Of a stretch of 64,000 bases of DNA, positions 25,711 through 37,100 are shown piece by piece; position 1 is the first letter of the stretch, and each line of letters begins with the position of its first letter. The stretch is from Petrosia ficiformis (taxonomy: Eukaryota > Porifera > Demospongiae > Haplosclerida > Petrosiidae), in NCBI GenBank assembly GCA_947044365.1, contig OX345636.1:27145466-27209465 (forward strand). The letters run 5' to 3'. The notes beneath the pieces are model-generated. The model saw only the letters and a list, made by a program, of their open reading frames with translations. It did not search any database and had not been told where the DNA came from. The translations under genes and the position numbers were made by a program.

Positions 25711-25797
25711 ATGGATAAAGAACTACTACAACTACCAAGTGACAGTGAAAGACAAGAAAGCAGCAGATATTCTGAAAGAAGAGAAACTTTAAATTAA
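25711..25797 (+). CDS. Mini-ORF2, 28 aa, beside the intact mini-ORF1
   Basis: Open from ATG to TAA, starting MDKELLQLPSDSERQESSR and ending RRETLN. It differs from the 14,799 copy at only a few positions. It lies 40 bp after mini-ORF1 in the same orientation. No Shine-like or splice signal links them. Translation is unproven. Confidence 0.3.
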   Translation: MDKELLQLPSDSERQESSRYSERRETLN

Positions 25798-26198
25798 CAA
25801 AACTGTATTTTAGTACACAGTATTATCATTTCCTCGTAATACAAATTGTTTTATTGTTGGATATAATTATAATTATTATGATTGAATGAAGAGTGAATCT
25901 ACGATATTGAAAATTAATCTATCAATGTCTACGGTTTTGCACATTACACACTATATAATTCCTCAGTAGGGAAACCTGAATTTCTATTAAATGGTATAAA
26001 ATTGAGTGGGTTCTTAAAATTAATTTTTATTGTTAACATAATTATCTTTCAATTTTGCAGGTTAATAATCACTAATGATCAAAACACTCAAGTATGATTA
26101 TATTAAAGAAATAGAAGCATACATGCATGCATGAAAATACTTGTGCCTAGCATGCTCGCAATAGGCATAGACAAACACACACAACAAACAAACAAGAA

Positions 26199-26380
26199 GC
26201 CACAATGGCTTCATTAAACAGTAGAGCATCTTAGAAAAATAATCGTCCACAATGGCTTAGAAAAAATTATCATCGGCCACCACGGCTTAGAACATAAGCA
26301 GCCATAACGGCTTAGAAAATTAGCAGCTTAGAAAATAAGCAGCTTAGAAACTGAGCAGCCACAATGGCTTCGAATAATAA
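26199..26380. repeat. Minisatellite with GCCACAATGGCTTAG core
   Basis: About seven imperfect units of 16-47 bp share GCCAYAAYGGCTTAGAAAA or the shorter AGCTTAGAAAATAAGCA. The core GCCacaatGGC is itself palindromic. It is noncoding. Confidence 0.75.
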
Positions 26381-27400
26381 GGAAAACTGGAAAACTGAAT
26401 GCCCAGTCTTGAGAACCAGGAATGGTGAGTTAAACATCTTTGATGGCTAGACAACTCTCCCCACTCATCAAGTATCCATATAATAAAAATAAAAATAGTA
26501 TATTTATAAAGTACATAACATAATGCAACTCACAAATAAAGAAGAGAAGTATTGAGCTGCCGTAAACTTAAGTTGGTCACATGTGCAAGGCCTGAGCTTA
26601 GTGAGCGACACCAAGCACCTGCTCTTATAAAAGCACACACAAAAGAAGTACTGGTTAGACAATTTAGAAGAAGCACTGATAAGTACTAATCATTGTCTAG
26701 CACGCATTTCTTGTCAAGCCTAGCCTTCCTTGATATGTTTGCATACACTACAATTAAATTTAGAAAAAAATGGGTGCATGTCTTTTATAAAACATTTCAA
26801 AAGTAAAACAGAGCTTAGTATATCAAAATTGTATAACTATAGTATGATGTGATTATCAGATCTGAGATCTTTCTAGTTATAAAATGAATGATGCCATGGG
26901 GTGCTATGCTACTAGAAACATCCAAATTCATTGAAATTATTGATATGAGATGGATGGATAGATAGATTTATAAATAGATAGATAGATAGTTATGTTGGAT
27001 TTGAGTATCGAACTGTTACATGTTCATACATGTAGGTATGCAGTTAGATACAGGTATATACATACATATGTATTATAGATAGATAAATAGATGTAGAATT
27101 GTCAAGATTATGCCATCCTATAGATTTGAATGTGAAAGAATAAAGAAGTCAGTGTTTGATAAAAAGCACTTTGATGAGGCTAGACAGCTCCATTCTTGTC
27201 CAATATGAATGATATCAAGAAACCATAATAGTAATATGATGTGATATTGTGTATTTTTGAATTCGTTTTAGTAGTTGTTTTTTTATTACCTTGTTACTAT
27301 GGCAACATCATCACAGTTGATTACTAATCATTGCGGTGTTCAGTAATAACCTCATTGTTGCTATGGTAAAATAGATACATAATTAAGGTATTTTTAAATG
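26381..27400. other. No gene seen; GATA microsatellite at about 26,942-27,085
   Basis: AT-rich DNA with gatagata runs near 26,950-26,990 and 27,075-27,090. No ORF of interest or exon signal is supported. Confidence 0.55.
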
Positions 27401-27404
27401 ACTA

Positions 27405-27560
27405 GCTATGTATATATGAGAATACAGAGAGAGAGATACATGTCCGGAAAATATCTGGACCAGCTGGGGTTTGAACGCAAGACCTTATGATCAGTTCTCT
27501 ATCGTTTGATGTATTAGAGCCAGGTTGAAGAAGAGCATTTCAAAGACATTTCTACTACTT
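27405..27560 (-). repeat. tRNA-derived SINE-like element, copy 1
   Basis: The minus strand has a tRNA-like B box (GTTCAAACCCC) followed by GCTGGTCCAGA and a pyrimidine-rich tail. It matches the copies at 27,775 and 28,060, but its anticodon arm is degenerate. The three copies with their flanks form a short direct-repeat cluster. Confidence 0.6.
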
Positions 27561-27774
27561 ACAAGGGTCAGGCAAATTCAGCCGTGTGTCTCTCTATTGG
27601 TAGGTCAATAGTCTAATACCACAACTGCTATGCATGTTCCATCAGAACTTCTTTCAAGGTTGAGCGGTAAGACCAATTCCTCTGAAGTGGACCCATACAT
27701 AGTGACATGTTGTGGATTCAACGTCACAAACTTTACAGCTGGATTCAGATGCGTGTGTGTGTGTGTGTGTAAGC

Positions 27775-27935
27775 AATGACTAGGTATGTATGATGAGAAA
27801 ATAAAGGGAGAGGTACATGTTCAGGAAAAATCTGGACCAGCAGGGGTTTGAAACCATTACCGTTATATCCTCCTCTATTATCTGTGCTATTGGAGCCAGG
27901 CTGCAGGAGAGCATTTCATAGACAATGTCTACTAC
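27775..27935 (-). repeat. tRNA-derived SINE-like element, copy 2
   Basis: Same head and tail as copy 1, with the B-box region TTTCAAACCCC and a decayed tRNA head. The adjoining ~130 bp (gtcaggcaaattcag, attggtag, taccacaactg) is also duplicated from copy 1's flank. A (GT)n tract lies just upstream, at about 27,750. Confidence 0.6.
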
Positions 27936-28059
27936 TTATGTCAGGCAAATTCAGCAGTGTACATTTCTCTCTATTGGTAGTTCACTAGTCTAATACCACA
28001 ACTGATATGCATGTTGTAGGTACAACATTGCAAACTTTATGATTAAAGTATTTTTAAAT

Positions 28060-28200
28060 ATATAACTATAGGTATGTGTGATGAGAGAATAAAGGGAGAG
28101 GCACATGTCCATAAATAAATGAGACAGCTGGGGTTTGAACCAAAGACCTTCTGATTACTAGTCAGATGCTTTATCATCTGGCAAAAGTAATGGGAATGAT
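28060..28200 (-). repeat. tRNA-derived SINE-like element, copy 3, best tRNA-like head
   Basis: On the minus strand 28,195-28,125 reads like a tRNA: CCAGATGATAAAGC in the D-arm region, TCTGA-CTAGTAA-TCAGA as a perfect anticodon stem-loop with anticodon AGT (threonine), then GGTTCAAACCCC as T-arm/B box. The acceptor stem does not close, so it is not a functional tRNA. The family tail follows. Confidence 0.65.
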
Positions 28201-28474
28201 AACATAAAGATGATGCAAGTATATAAAAAGATTGTTTGTCCTTCCCAGCTAAAGTTATCACCATTTCCTTAACCTCGTGATGAATATGAACGAATCTGTA
28301 GTGGAAGATCCCTTTGATTTGCAATTATATGTAATTAGATGTAAGCATTCATTATTCTCTCAAAAAATAAAATATAAACGAGGAAAAGCAAATACTAGTT
28401 GTACTTTAAAAACATTTCAACAACACATAATTAACAGTTAAATTAGGAAGTGTACATACATAATAGTGTCATAG

Positions 28475-31400
28475 CTACTTAGTCTCTGCTTCTGGTTTGT
28501 TTTCATGTGCTTCAAGTATTTCAATTACCCCTTGTGTATTTAAATATTGTTCATCACGTGCCAGGTCTAGTGGTGATTTTCCATTCTGTGTGGAAGTTAT
28601 ATACAACAATAATTATAACAAATTTAATAATCATGGTTGTGAATTTCGTTTTTGTCATAAACTATTAGTTGTTAATAAACTATGATAATTGATGTAAGTA
28701 GATTAGTTATAAATAGCACATTTGATATCCTAATTAATAAACTATTTCTTATTGTCAACTCATAAAACATTTCTTAACATTTACTTACCAAACTAAATGA
28801 TAATATAATTTAGTTTGGTGCCAACTCAACATGAACGTACTTTAGTACAATTACTACAACCAGTAGATTATGAGCAGCAAAGACATGAAAGAATATCCAA
28901 CTGTATAACTTCTATTATTGTTTGTTTACACAGTTTAATATATAATATTATTGTATAGGTGTGTATGTAGGGAGAGTGCTTCACATGTTCATCAACCACT
29001 TGAATGACTCACTGCCCATTGTTTTAGCCCTACCTACGTAAATTGCCTTCGAAGGAAGTTTTTGTGAATAAAATCAGACAGTCTGTGTTATCACAGTTGT
29101 AAGTTCTTTCTGGCCTACCTGTGCATAAGCTCCTAACAAAACAAGTATAAACTAATACAACCAGTACAACTATTATCTACAACAAGTATGACTTGTACAA
29201 CTAATACAATCAATGTCACTCATCATAATCAATACAACTAGTGTAATGATCACATACAAGCAATACAACTATTACAACCTGTATGAGAGGTACAACTAAT
29301 ACAACCAGTACAACTATTATAATTATATAATACAACTAGTACAATTATTAGTACAATTCCTATAACTGTCATAACACAATTGATATCCTCAACAAGAAAC
29401 ATGAAATGATGTATAATTACTATGAGGTAATAGTTTTATTTCCTATTTTCGGCTCATAAAATATTTCTTAACATTTATTTACTTTATCTTTTGCAAAGAT
29501 GTCTGCTCCATGTGCTGTTAATATGTTTACAATATTATCATGACCTTGTCCAGATGCATCATGTAATGGAGTGCTATCATCCTGTATAGTGGAAGTAAAT
29601 TAGTTATCATAATAATAATTTATAACAGTTCTCAATTTATTAAACACTTCACATGTTCACTGAACAAATAATTAAAGTTCTGATTTTCGATAAGTATAAT
29701 AATAGAAATATTAATGAATATTAGTTATATTACATGAACTGTACATTCACACAAAATATGAGTTAGATTGTTTATTTTGTCAGAATAATAATTTTTCTAG
29801 TACATGTTCATAAAGTAATCATTGTGTTGTAATTATCAAGTATAAACAAGAATGTAATTACCTTATCCTTTGCATTAACATGTGCATTATGTGACAATAG
29901 CAATTGAACTACTTCAGACTGACCATTGAATGATGCCCAGTGTAAAGGAGTATTCATATCCTGTATGTATAACAAATAATAGAAAATAGAATATTCACAG
30001 ATAATTGATATAATAATTCATTCTATAAAAGATATTTAGTGGCAATTCCTATCAATACACTACATGAAGCTTAGTGACATTTAGGTAGTAACACTTACAA
30101 ACTATACAGAAAACATAATATATAAGACACAAAAGAAACCACACCCACTATACAATAGAAACTACAAATTCTTTCATATGCATAAGTTTTAATAATAACT
30201 AGCTATAGATATGGTCGCTTTACATGAGACTCAATCTATAATTATATTTATGTCAAATTTGTGTTATTATGTAGCCAAAGGAAGTTGCATCCTTCTTGAT
30301 GTAGTCTCATGTAGCCAGGTTCACCTCTATGTGAAGTGTCTGTATTACTGACATTCATCTGTTCATTGTGAGTATATGTCAAGTGGTACAAATGGAACAA
30401 ATATTTGATGCTGATATTAAGGGACATATTTAACACCATTAATTATGTTTAACACTATAAATAATTCAACCACATATCTTCCTGCTATTAACAGAGAAAC
30501 ATTTTGGCATCTGCAAGTTTATGAGCTTAATGTCAAAGTAGTTAGATATTCGCATCCACTTGACAGATGCTTATTGCCAAGCAACTTCTAGGAGCACTTA
30601 GAATGAACAGATGAATGGTAGTATTCCAGTATTTGGGTATGTGAAACTATTCTGGATATGGGAGGCTCATCAATTAATAGATATGACATATGAAATTAAT
30701 AATGAGATACTATCACTATAGGTAAAATGAAGATTACATTAATATAACTGTTGCTTTGTGGGTACAATTTTTAACTAATTTAATATAATTATACCAAATT
30801 AGTGATATTACTATGAGAAATATTTAATAATTTAGTGCTCAGAGGGTTAATATATTAATAATAGTATGTATATAACTATAAATGATTATGTTGTATTTAC
30901 TAAAAAGTGCTAAAATTAATACTCATAATACAATAGTCATCTTAATGTACAACATGTACAAATTATTACTAAATTTACCACAATGGAATTTATAATAAAT
31001 GTGTACTGAGTAATGGGATATATGTGGTATGTTAACATGAATGGGGATTTATAAATTAAGTAAAAGAGATCTACAAACTAATCTTGTTATATTCCTGATA
31101 TGTTGACTATGTTCTTATTAATAATACATTATTATATGTAGTCATATTGTAATGGTTACTAGTATGAGTATAATACAATGATACATAAATTACATGTAAA
31201 CATCACCTATATACAGAATGACAAGTAGAGTTTAATACTTGGCCAATATATACTGTAAATATTATTATTATTTAAATGATAAGAGGAGACATTATGAAAA
31301 AATTGTAGATTATTGAGTGTCTGTACATAAAAAAGAAACTTCTCCACTATTTATATTTGTTGTGAAATATACAAATAATTTGTAATACATGTATCTCCAA

Positions 31401-34195
31401 TTAATTGTATTGTAAAAGTTGAGAATGATTTGTTCCTGTATATAGCGGTTTTGATATATGTACTAAATACTTTTATAATAATTATAAACACCACTAGATT
31501 AAGAGCTAATAGGTAAGATAATGTTAGATCAGAGGAAATATGAGAAAATGTTTCGTTAAGATATGATGTGTAGTAAAATAATTTTCTCACAAAATATATA
31601 TGACTGCAATTAATAGTAACATCTGTACTTCATAACAGATGCATAAACTCTTTGATTACTTACTGAACAAAAAAGTCAAATATCAGAAGTCACGAATCTA
31701 GTTTAAATTATATTCATTTACCTTATCTTGTGCTTCAACATCTCCGCCATGAGCAAGTAAAGTAGCAACAGTATTAATATGTCCTCGTTCAGATGCCCAG
31801 TGTAAAGGGGTCATTTTGTTCTGTAATATGTAATAATATTTACATGACAAATATTTGTAGTGACATATACAAATAATTTGTAATACATGCATCTCTGTTG
31901 TAATAATTTGAAAATGATTTGTTCCTGTATGTAGAGGTTTTGATATGTATGTACTAAACAATTTTATAATAGTTATAAACACCTCTAGATTAAGATTAAT
32001 AGGTAAGATAACATTAGATCACAGGAATATGAGAAATGATTTGTTAAGTATCATGTGTAGAATAAATGATTTTCTTACAAAATATATATGACTGCAATAG
32101 TATTTTATAATATCCAATAAGTAACTACAATCTCAGACCTGGTAATAAATGTCAGTATCTTATATTATATACATAATAACAACATCATGCACATGCTCAC
32201 ACATACATAATAATTACAGAATAAGATGAATACCGTCGGGACGGGACCCTCGCCTACGTGGCAAGGTAATACAAACTATAATTTCGAAATATAATATGCC
32301 AAAAGATTATAATTATCATTGCTCGTTTGTATGGTCATATAATAATGAGAATGTTTACTTCAGATTGTTTAGTTTGTGTATAAAACATATTAAGTTATAA
32401 AACCGTACTGGCATGTTAGTTTTTATAATAATATTATAATAGATATAGATATATATATATAATATATATATATATATAAATTATATAAACTAACATGTCA
32501 CTACTTATTACTTAGTATGATTATACTAGTCTCTTCCTTGTCTATACTATAAGTCTTACATTTTAGTCTCTGTATTATCTGAAAGAAGAAAGAAAGATCC
32601 TCAATTCGTCTTGTGAAATATTCCACAAAGACAGCATAGACAGGTCCTCAAAACTGCTGACGTTCGAGTAACGTGCACAGCACATGACTTGAAATTGAAA
32701 TAGGCGGAGTTTGAAAGTAATGGAGAATGCTTGGAGCCAGTACTCGATGTTGTAGCAACCACTACCCAAATTTTGTTTGCTTTTATGTAGTGCTTTGCTA
32801 GCGATAGTCATGATACAGGAGTAGTTATGTTTTGATGTGTCCAGATGCCTCCACGAGTCTTCTCAAGTCTGGAAACAGTAATCGTGAGTTATAAACATTG
32901 TGATAACTTTATAACCGAAAGGTTTAAGAAGAATTCCTACGTTATTTTTTTTCCTTGTATAATTTGAAGTCTACCAGTACCTCTTTTGAAATGTCAATGT
33001 TTTTATTTTTCCAGAAAAATTGCTAACACACACACACACACACAGACACACAGACACACAGACAAAACGATTACCGTACCCTTCCGCCTACGCTACGCGG
33101 CGAGGGTAATAACAATAACAATCCAATCCATTACAAATAGCAACATCTGTACTTCAAAACAGACATATTCATTTTATGATTACTTACATGTACTGAACAC
33201 ATTATATCAAAGGTCAAATATCAGAAGTTATGAATCTAATTTAAATTATATTCATTTACCTTATCCTGTGCTTCAATATTTCCACCATGAGCAATTAAGA
33301 CAGTGATTAGTTCAGAATGTCCTCTTTGAGATGCCCAGTGTAAAGGGGTCTTTTTGTTCTGTAACATATAATAATATTTACATAACAAATATTACTATTA
33401 CACAAATAAGTTGGTATATATGTGACTCTAGTTACAAATTGCAATTGTACGATAATGATTAATATTGAAGTATAATTATTTCCAGAAAATACAAGTTTTA
33501 TAGATAATGATTACTTTTAACAGGGATATATGATTATTATAATAACTTATTTGTATATAGTTATAATGTATATTATAAGTATGACAACTGATTTGATATC
33601 CAAAATTGATTATCAGAATATGAAATCAAGAATGCTAATTAAATAGTCATGTCTTTAATTGAGTGGGAAGTCCATACTAGTCCATATTAGTCATGTTGAA
33701 ACCAAGTTGAACTTCAAAATTCATGACAAATACATTGTATTACACATGGGGATGAGGTGGGCTGGGATGCTCCATTAATTAATATTATTATATGTGACCG
33801 TGGATGCCTGAATCAGTCATTCGTTAAATAAAAATTATGCTCATTTCTCAGATATTATTGAACAAGTACCTTATTAAACTTGGAATGTAGATAAGGCAAC
33901 AGTTGCTCTTCCTGTGTACCAGATATTGTTAGCTAAGTGTGCAAAATCGTGGAATAACGAGTATTTAAGTATAACTGTTTGACAAAATTCGTATTTTACA
34001 AATGACTGATTTTCACATCCATGATCCCATATGCTATAAACAATACAGTGAACTACATATAGTGTTGTAAATACATTAATTCTGTAATTTCAAATAGCTC
34101 ACATGATCACAAATGTTAGAGTTAGCTCCATTCTTTAGTAATCTTTCAATAACATCAACATAGTTCATTTTCACTGCTACATACAGAGCCTCATC
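28475..34195 (-). other. Ankyrin gene: module 3 and C-terminus (six exons)
   Basis: The exons encode DEALYVAVKMNYVDVIER (31), NKKTPLHWASQRGHSEL (33), NKMTPLHWASERGHINTV (33), DMNTPLHWASFNGQSEVV (33), DDSTPLHDASGQGHDNIV (33) and the terminal NGKSPLDLARDEQYLNTQ exon ending in ENKPEAETK and TAG at 28,475-28,477. The last exon corresponds to the half-repeat exons of modules 1 and 2, extended to a stop. Introns between these exons hold tandem-duplicated intron blocks (31.3-32.1 kb) and a repeat insertion at 32.2-33.1 kb. Intron 28,586-29,482 has degenerate TACAACTA-type repeats. Confidence 0.83.
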
Positions 34196-37100
34196 CTATA
34201 GTAACATGTTATTATCATAATTACTACTATAATAAACTTTACAAGTTTTATTTATAATCAATCTTTACTTACAAGATTCTGAAGTTTTTTATTTCCTCCA
34301 TTCTTAATAGATTTCTCAATATCTTCATGATTGTTATTACTAAGTGCTTCAATCACAGCTTTGTCCTATAATAATAATATAATTATTATGATAAGTATCA
34401 AACAACTATTATCTTGTTAATGATATAATTATGTACAGATAATGGTTGATAATTTATAAAATTAATGGTCATATTATATTATTGATAATTTGCATTATGG
34501 ATGTTATATGGCTCATTCCTATAATTGTACATGTATATTTAGACATGGACTTGTAATATCTATGAACATAATAATAGTTAGAACATATGTACTCAAACAA
34601 TATGTAAGATAATAATCCCAGGACTATACCCTTCAGATTAGTGAATATAATTATTGGTGATTTCATTAAATCACAAGGAGGTATATTATAATTGATTTGT
34701 TTCAAGTCACTTCCTGAAAGTCTTGAAACAGATAACAATATATAAGATAAATACAAATAACTTTTTGTCTAATATATTAATATTGTTCTGTATAATTAAT
34801 ATATTACGTGATCCTTTCATGTTATGGATTCATACCATATTGTTTGATATTATATGTATACATATTAGTTATAATCATGGAAGCATTTAGAAAAGAATTT
34901 TGATGGACCCCTTTCATCAGTTGATATCCATGTACAAGCACCTATCAGATTACACAGTTATGAACACTCATACTTGTTTGATATAATGATCATCAATAAA
35001 TTAATACTTACAGTGAAGATAATTCCATATCACTATATAATTTAATTCTGCTATTGTCAATTGAAGTGAATATTAAGTAACCATATTTCCAAAAACACCC
35101 TCTGAATAAATCTTTAATTTCTTTAGAAGCTTTGGTGAAAGGATAGGAATACAGGAATGTCTGACCTTAATTAAATACCTGGGTGTGGTACCTTAAAACA
35201 TGTTGTTGTTCACATCTTCTATTATGACATTTATAATTATAGAGGATAGTTATAACAATGATATTAAACACTTCTACTGAATAAACACCGGACTTGTTTT
35301 AACACCACAACATATGAAATATGCTCTCTCTACTTGATATAATATATAGTATAGAGACAATTTGACTAGCCAGTATTACACATATCTACTGAAAACTATC
35401 ATATTTAGTAATCATTATTGGTTTTATGTACCTTCATTTGTTGTTCTTTAATAGCTTCAATGACTTCATCTCCTTCAGCTATGTCAAAAGGTGTCATTCC
35501 ATCCTGTAATAATAATTGTTAATAATGTAATGAATCATTCTTCATGTAGTATTATAAGTAATAATGAATATAATTACAAATATTATTATCAAATTATATA
35601 ATGAAAGGATCAATCAATACTGCATGATTAAAAGTGATATCAGTAAAATATTGTGAAGGAAAGTTACAATACCTCTATTCTCATGTATAATATACATGTT
35701 TATCTTTCCTCACTGACCCAATCAAAATAAATCTCTATACTTATGTTACTTGTCCTATATATAATAGTTATTACATGTGGTTTATCACATAAACTAAAGA
35801 TAATATCAGTTGAGTATAATCCGAGGGATTATTAATAGCACTGAGTGTATTTCAGATAAACCACATATAATTTAGTAGAGTTGTGCATATATACCGAATA
35901 ACCGGTAAACCTACTGGTTTTTACTGTATGAACGGTATACCGATCTTCAACAAGTAAAAACCGGTTAATTGATAACCACACCCATTAATTGATTGTGCAT
36001 GTGTGCATGTAGTGAACGCTAGCAAATGGCTGTTCGAGAAGACGTACTTACACCCAAGGGTAAAACTTCACCAGTTTGGAAATACTTCGGATATTTTAAG
36101 GGTGAAGATGAAACAAATACTAAGCCTATGTGCAAGTTATGTGGAGGAAGGGTTGAATGAGCCGGAGGAACTTCTAATCTTAAGGCCCATCTTTGCACGT
36201 GGCATCGTACTATTTATGATGAGCTGTATCCAGAAGTACAGACTTTACCTACATCTTCCTAGCAAGGAACCGTAGATTGTTATGTGAAACGTGTTGAGAA
36301 ATTGTCACCAAACTGTGAGAGAGCGAAGAAGCTTACAAAAAGTATTGGTAAGATGATTGCTCGAGATATTCGACCAATCAGTATCGTAGATGACGTTGGT
36401 TTTTTGAATTTGATGAAGGAGGCAGAGCCCAGGTACGTGGTGCCTTGTAGGTCTACCATTTCTCGTTATATAGATGATATGTATGTTCAAGAAAAAAGAG
36501 TTGCACGTAGTATGCTGGCAGATGTAGATTATTTGTGTTACACTAGTGACATGTGGACCTCACGAAGTGCTGATGGCTTTATTTCTTTGATGTGTCACTT
36601 TATCAATACAGATTTCAAAATGTGCTATAAACATTTGCAAACACATCATTTTCCTGGCTCCCATGATCATACTAACATAAGTGAGGCACTCTCATCATCT
36701 GCTGTTGAGTGCGGCATTGATTTGCACAAGCAGGTAGTAGCATTTACGACAGATAGTGGCTCAAATATCGTCAAGGCACTAGAAGAGATGGGGATATTAC
36801 ACTTACCATGTGCTGGCCACACACTAAATTTGGATTTACAAAAGGGAATGAAAGTGCAACGGGTAGTTACAGCTATAGGGCGTTGTCGAAAAATTGTAGC
36901 ACATTTTCATCAATCCCGTGTTGACAGTGAGGATCTGCAGAAAAAACAAGAAATGTTTCAAGATGTGAAAAAGAACAAATTGATAATGGTTAGTGTTTTA
37001 CATACACTCAATGCATCAGTGTTCTCCAGCATTTTCATATTTGGTGGTGCCACCCATGCTTTTATGAAATATATAAACATGATTTATCTTCAAAGTTGAG

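Larger units (their letters stand above)
12938..26110. repeat. Mosaic array of duplicated mini-ORF cassettes
   Basis: Blocks recur in roughly the same order: a ctagtctcattccac block, a GCATGC-rich tract with tgtgtgtg, a ttcctcacactgaaac block, a mini-ORF1, then a gttcatggataaagaact block containing mini-ORF2. Full or partial copies lie near 13.5-14.9, 17.2-17.8, 18.0-18.5, 18.9-19.1, 20.0-20.3, 22.1-23.2, 23.7-24.5 and 25.3-25.8 kb, with one inverted fragment at 15.7-15.85 kb. Family A and B repeats are interspersed. The remaining DNA is AT-rich without other recognisable genes. Confidence 0.7.

Noticed and set aside
28125..28195. Functional tRNA-Thr gene
   Set aside because: The anticodon arm and B box are good but the acceptor stem does not pair and a base is missing in the D arm, so it is called a SINE head.
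33027..33066. CRISPR-like or telomeric array
   Set aside because: It is a plain (CA)n/(CAGA)n microsatellite with no spacers, and the setting is eukaryotic.
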